Positions 14,981 to 15,676 of a stretch of 15,676 nucleotides of DNA are shown one piece after another. The stretch comes from Candidatus Heimdallarchaeota archaeon. GTDB taxonomy: Archaea > Asgardarchaeota > Heimdallarchaeia > Heimdallarchaeales > Kariarchaeaceae. The stretch is taken from contig JAAFKL010000397.1 in NCBI GenBank assembly GCA_021399405.1, positions 1 to 15,676 of the forward strand, read 5' to 3'. Every line of letters starts with the position of its first letter. Position 1 is the first letter of the stretch. Made by a program: the position numbers and the translations under genes. The notes beneath the pieces are model-generated. The model was not told the origin of the DNA and did not search any database. It was given only the letters and a program-made list of their open reading frames with translations.

Positions 14981-14999
14981 CTATTTTTAAAAGTTCGCG
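14981..14999 (-). promoter_or_regulatory. Candidate BRE/TATA promoter of the surface-protein gene
   Basis: The minus strand reads CGCGAAC followed by TTTTAAAAATAG, resembling a BRE-like element next to a TATA box. A start about 26 nt downstream (near 14962) would give a leader of about 85 nt containing the inverted repeats at 14876-14925. Confidence 0.5.
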
Positions 15000-15001
15000 A
15001 G

Positions 15002-15008
15002 AAAAAAA
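15002..15008 (-). terminator. Candidate U-tract terminator upstream of the surface-protein promoter
   Basis: Seven consecutive T on the minus strand lie just before the surface-protein promoter and about 125 nt after the stop of the 129-residue gene. Position suits transcription ending between the two genes, but distance and composition make it tentative. Confidence 0.3.
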
Positions 15009-15132
15009 GTATGGGTGATAATTGTTAATATCTTTGAACACTTTTAAGTACATAACGTTCCGGAGAATTGATTACGAAATTCGGTACAATACCATCAAAA
15101 CATGGATTAGAGTAATTAAAAGTGAAATCTAT

Positions 15133-15522
15133 TCAATCGTATTTTCTCACAATCGGTCTTGAATCGTTTTTATTATCGAATTGGTCTAGACTAAGATTCT
15201 CATAAGATATATGAATTACTTTTACATCGATTACTATGCTATCAAAATCTTCTGATTGAAAATTTTCAATTTGACCCGGATCGGTACCACTCACAGAGTA
15301 GATATGATTTTTCTTATTATGACTGATGTCATTACAAGCAAAGATGCCAACTTGCCATAAGTTATGAGAAGAGTGTCCCATATGTCCATCCTTCAGGGAA
15401 AGGATCAATTTTGCCCTCGAGGTATAGAAGTTTGGCCTATTGTACAGAAAAAGACATCTAACAGGTATCTCCCCTCGATTTTCTGGAAGAATAAGGTATC
15501 CCTTACACAGCCTTTTTCTCAT
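15133..15522 (-). CDS. Hypothetical 129-residue protein
   Basis: An open frame of 129 residues with no family I recognise. It has a basic start (MRKRLCKGYL), aromatic and hydrophobic segments in the first half (RCLFLYNRPNFYTSRAKLIL), a His/Asn-rich middle (GHMGHSSHNLW, HNKKNHIYS) and an acidic, strand-like end with DFDSIVIDVKVIHISYENLS. There is no signal peptide or membrane helix. A TATA-like sequence (15540-15552) centred about 25 nt before the ATG at 15522 fits a leaderless transcript, which favours a real gene, and no ribosome site is seen. It follows the partial gene at the right edge by about 70 nt. Chance open frame remains possible. Confidence 0.45.
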   Translation of the reverse strand: MRKRLCKGYLILPENRGEIPVRCLFLYNRPNFYTSRAKLILSLKDGHMGHSSHNLWQVGIFACNDISHNKKNHIYSVSGTDPGQIENFQSEDFDSIVIDVKVIHISYENLSLDQFDNKNDSRPIVRKYD

Positions 15523-15539
15523 AATGATAATATCTTTTC

Positions 15540-15552
15540 AAAAATATAAATA
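15540..15552 (-). promoter_or_regulatory. Candidate TATA box for the 129-residue gene
   Basis: The minus strand reads GTATTTATATTTT, centred about 25 nt before the ATG at 15522, the spacing expected for a leaderless archaeal transcript. Confidence 0.4.
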
Positions 15553-15592
15553 CTCTATGATTTTTCCTTCTAGAGTTGCTGATATTAATTTA

Positions 15593-15676
15593 CTATTCAA
15601 TTCCTAAAACTTTCCTAGCCATTTGGAGCCATAATTCTTCTGCTGCAAATTTACCAGTGATCAGAAGTGAAGAAAA
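15593..15676 (-). CDS. 3' end of an unidentified gene running off the right edge
   Basis: The minus strand is open from the window edge to a TAG at 15593-15595, giving 27 residues that end ITGKFAAEELWLQMARKVLGIE. The sequence looks like an amphipathic C-terminal helix with good protein-like composition, unlike the surrounding AT-rich spacer, and the orientation agrees with all other genes. It is too short to name. Confidence 0.5.
   Translation of the reverse strand, partial: FSSLLITGKFAAEELWLQMARKVLGIE

Noticed and set aside
1..15676. tRNA, rRNA, CRISPR array or insertion sequence
   Set aside because: I looked in the intergenic regions and found no cloverleaf, no regularly spaced repeats, no transposase-like protein and no terminal inverted repeats with target duplications.

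Overview
The window looks like an AT-rich archaeal chromosome fragment. Every gene I can support lies on the minus strand. Archaeal signs are TATA-like promoter boxes 20-30 nt upstream of inferred transcript starts, some apparently leaderless genes beside others with clear GGTG/GAGG ribosome sites, peptide-binding proteins anchored by a C-terminal membrane helix, and a secreted protein ending in a PGF-CTERM-like tail. The lineage within the archaea cannot be settled by reading; an Asgard (Heimdallarchaeia-like) origin is only a guess.

Layout in transcription order, from high to low coordinates: the 3' end of an unidentified gene (15593-15676); a 129-residue orphan (15133-15522); a secreted, Asp/Thr-rich surface protein (13684-14877); a 628-base spacer with a hairpin-rich stretch next to the following gene; a large dipeptide/oligopeptide-type solute-binding protein (SBP1, 10845-13055); an FMN-binding split-barrel (NimA-like) protein (10097-10711); a second solute-binding protein (SBP2, 8132-10027) translationally coupled to an 84-residue membrane protein; a B-type then C-type permease pair (5198-7716); two unrecognised membrane proteins (3877-5078); a second permease pair in reversed C-then-B order (1296-3790); and one OppD/DppD ATPase (54-1085). 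The partner OppF/DppF ATPase is not present and may lie beyond the left edge.

Together these genes supply most of one or two peptide-type ABC importers: two surface receptors, two permease heterodimers and one ATPase. The transported substrate cannot be read from the sequence.

Two architectural oddities stand out. First, both solute-binding proteins carry the family SBP_bac_5 in circularly permuted order. The segment that normally ends the protein comes right after the signal peptide, the normal N-terminal lobe follows, and the protein ends at the point where the usual chain would enter that last segment, then adds a membrane anchor. Both share the same junction motif and spacing, so the permutation looks inherited from one ancestor and functional. 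Second, both C-type permeases carry an extra N-terminal module of roughly 180-215 residues: two membrane helices plus a domain resembling the bacterial PH-like (bPH_2/YdbS-YdbT) fold, which should sit in the cytoplasm.

The intergenic regions hold several perfect palindromes and stem-loops near promoters and starts (7717-7880, 10755-10768, 13074-13189, 14876-14925). These are candidate operators or RNA control elements.
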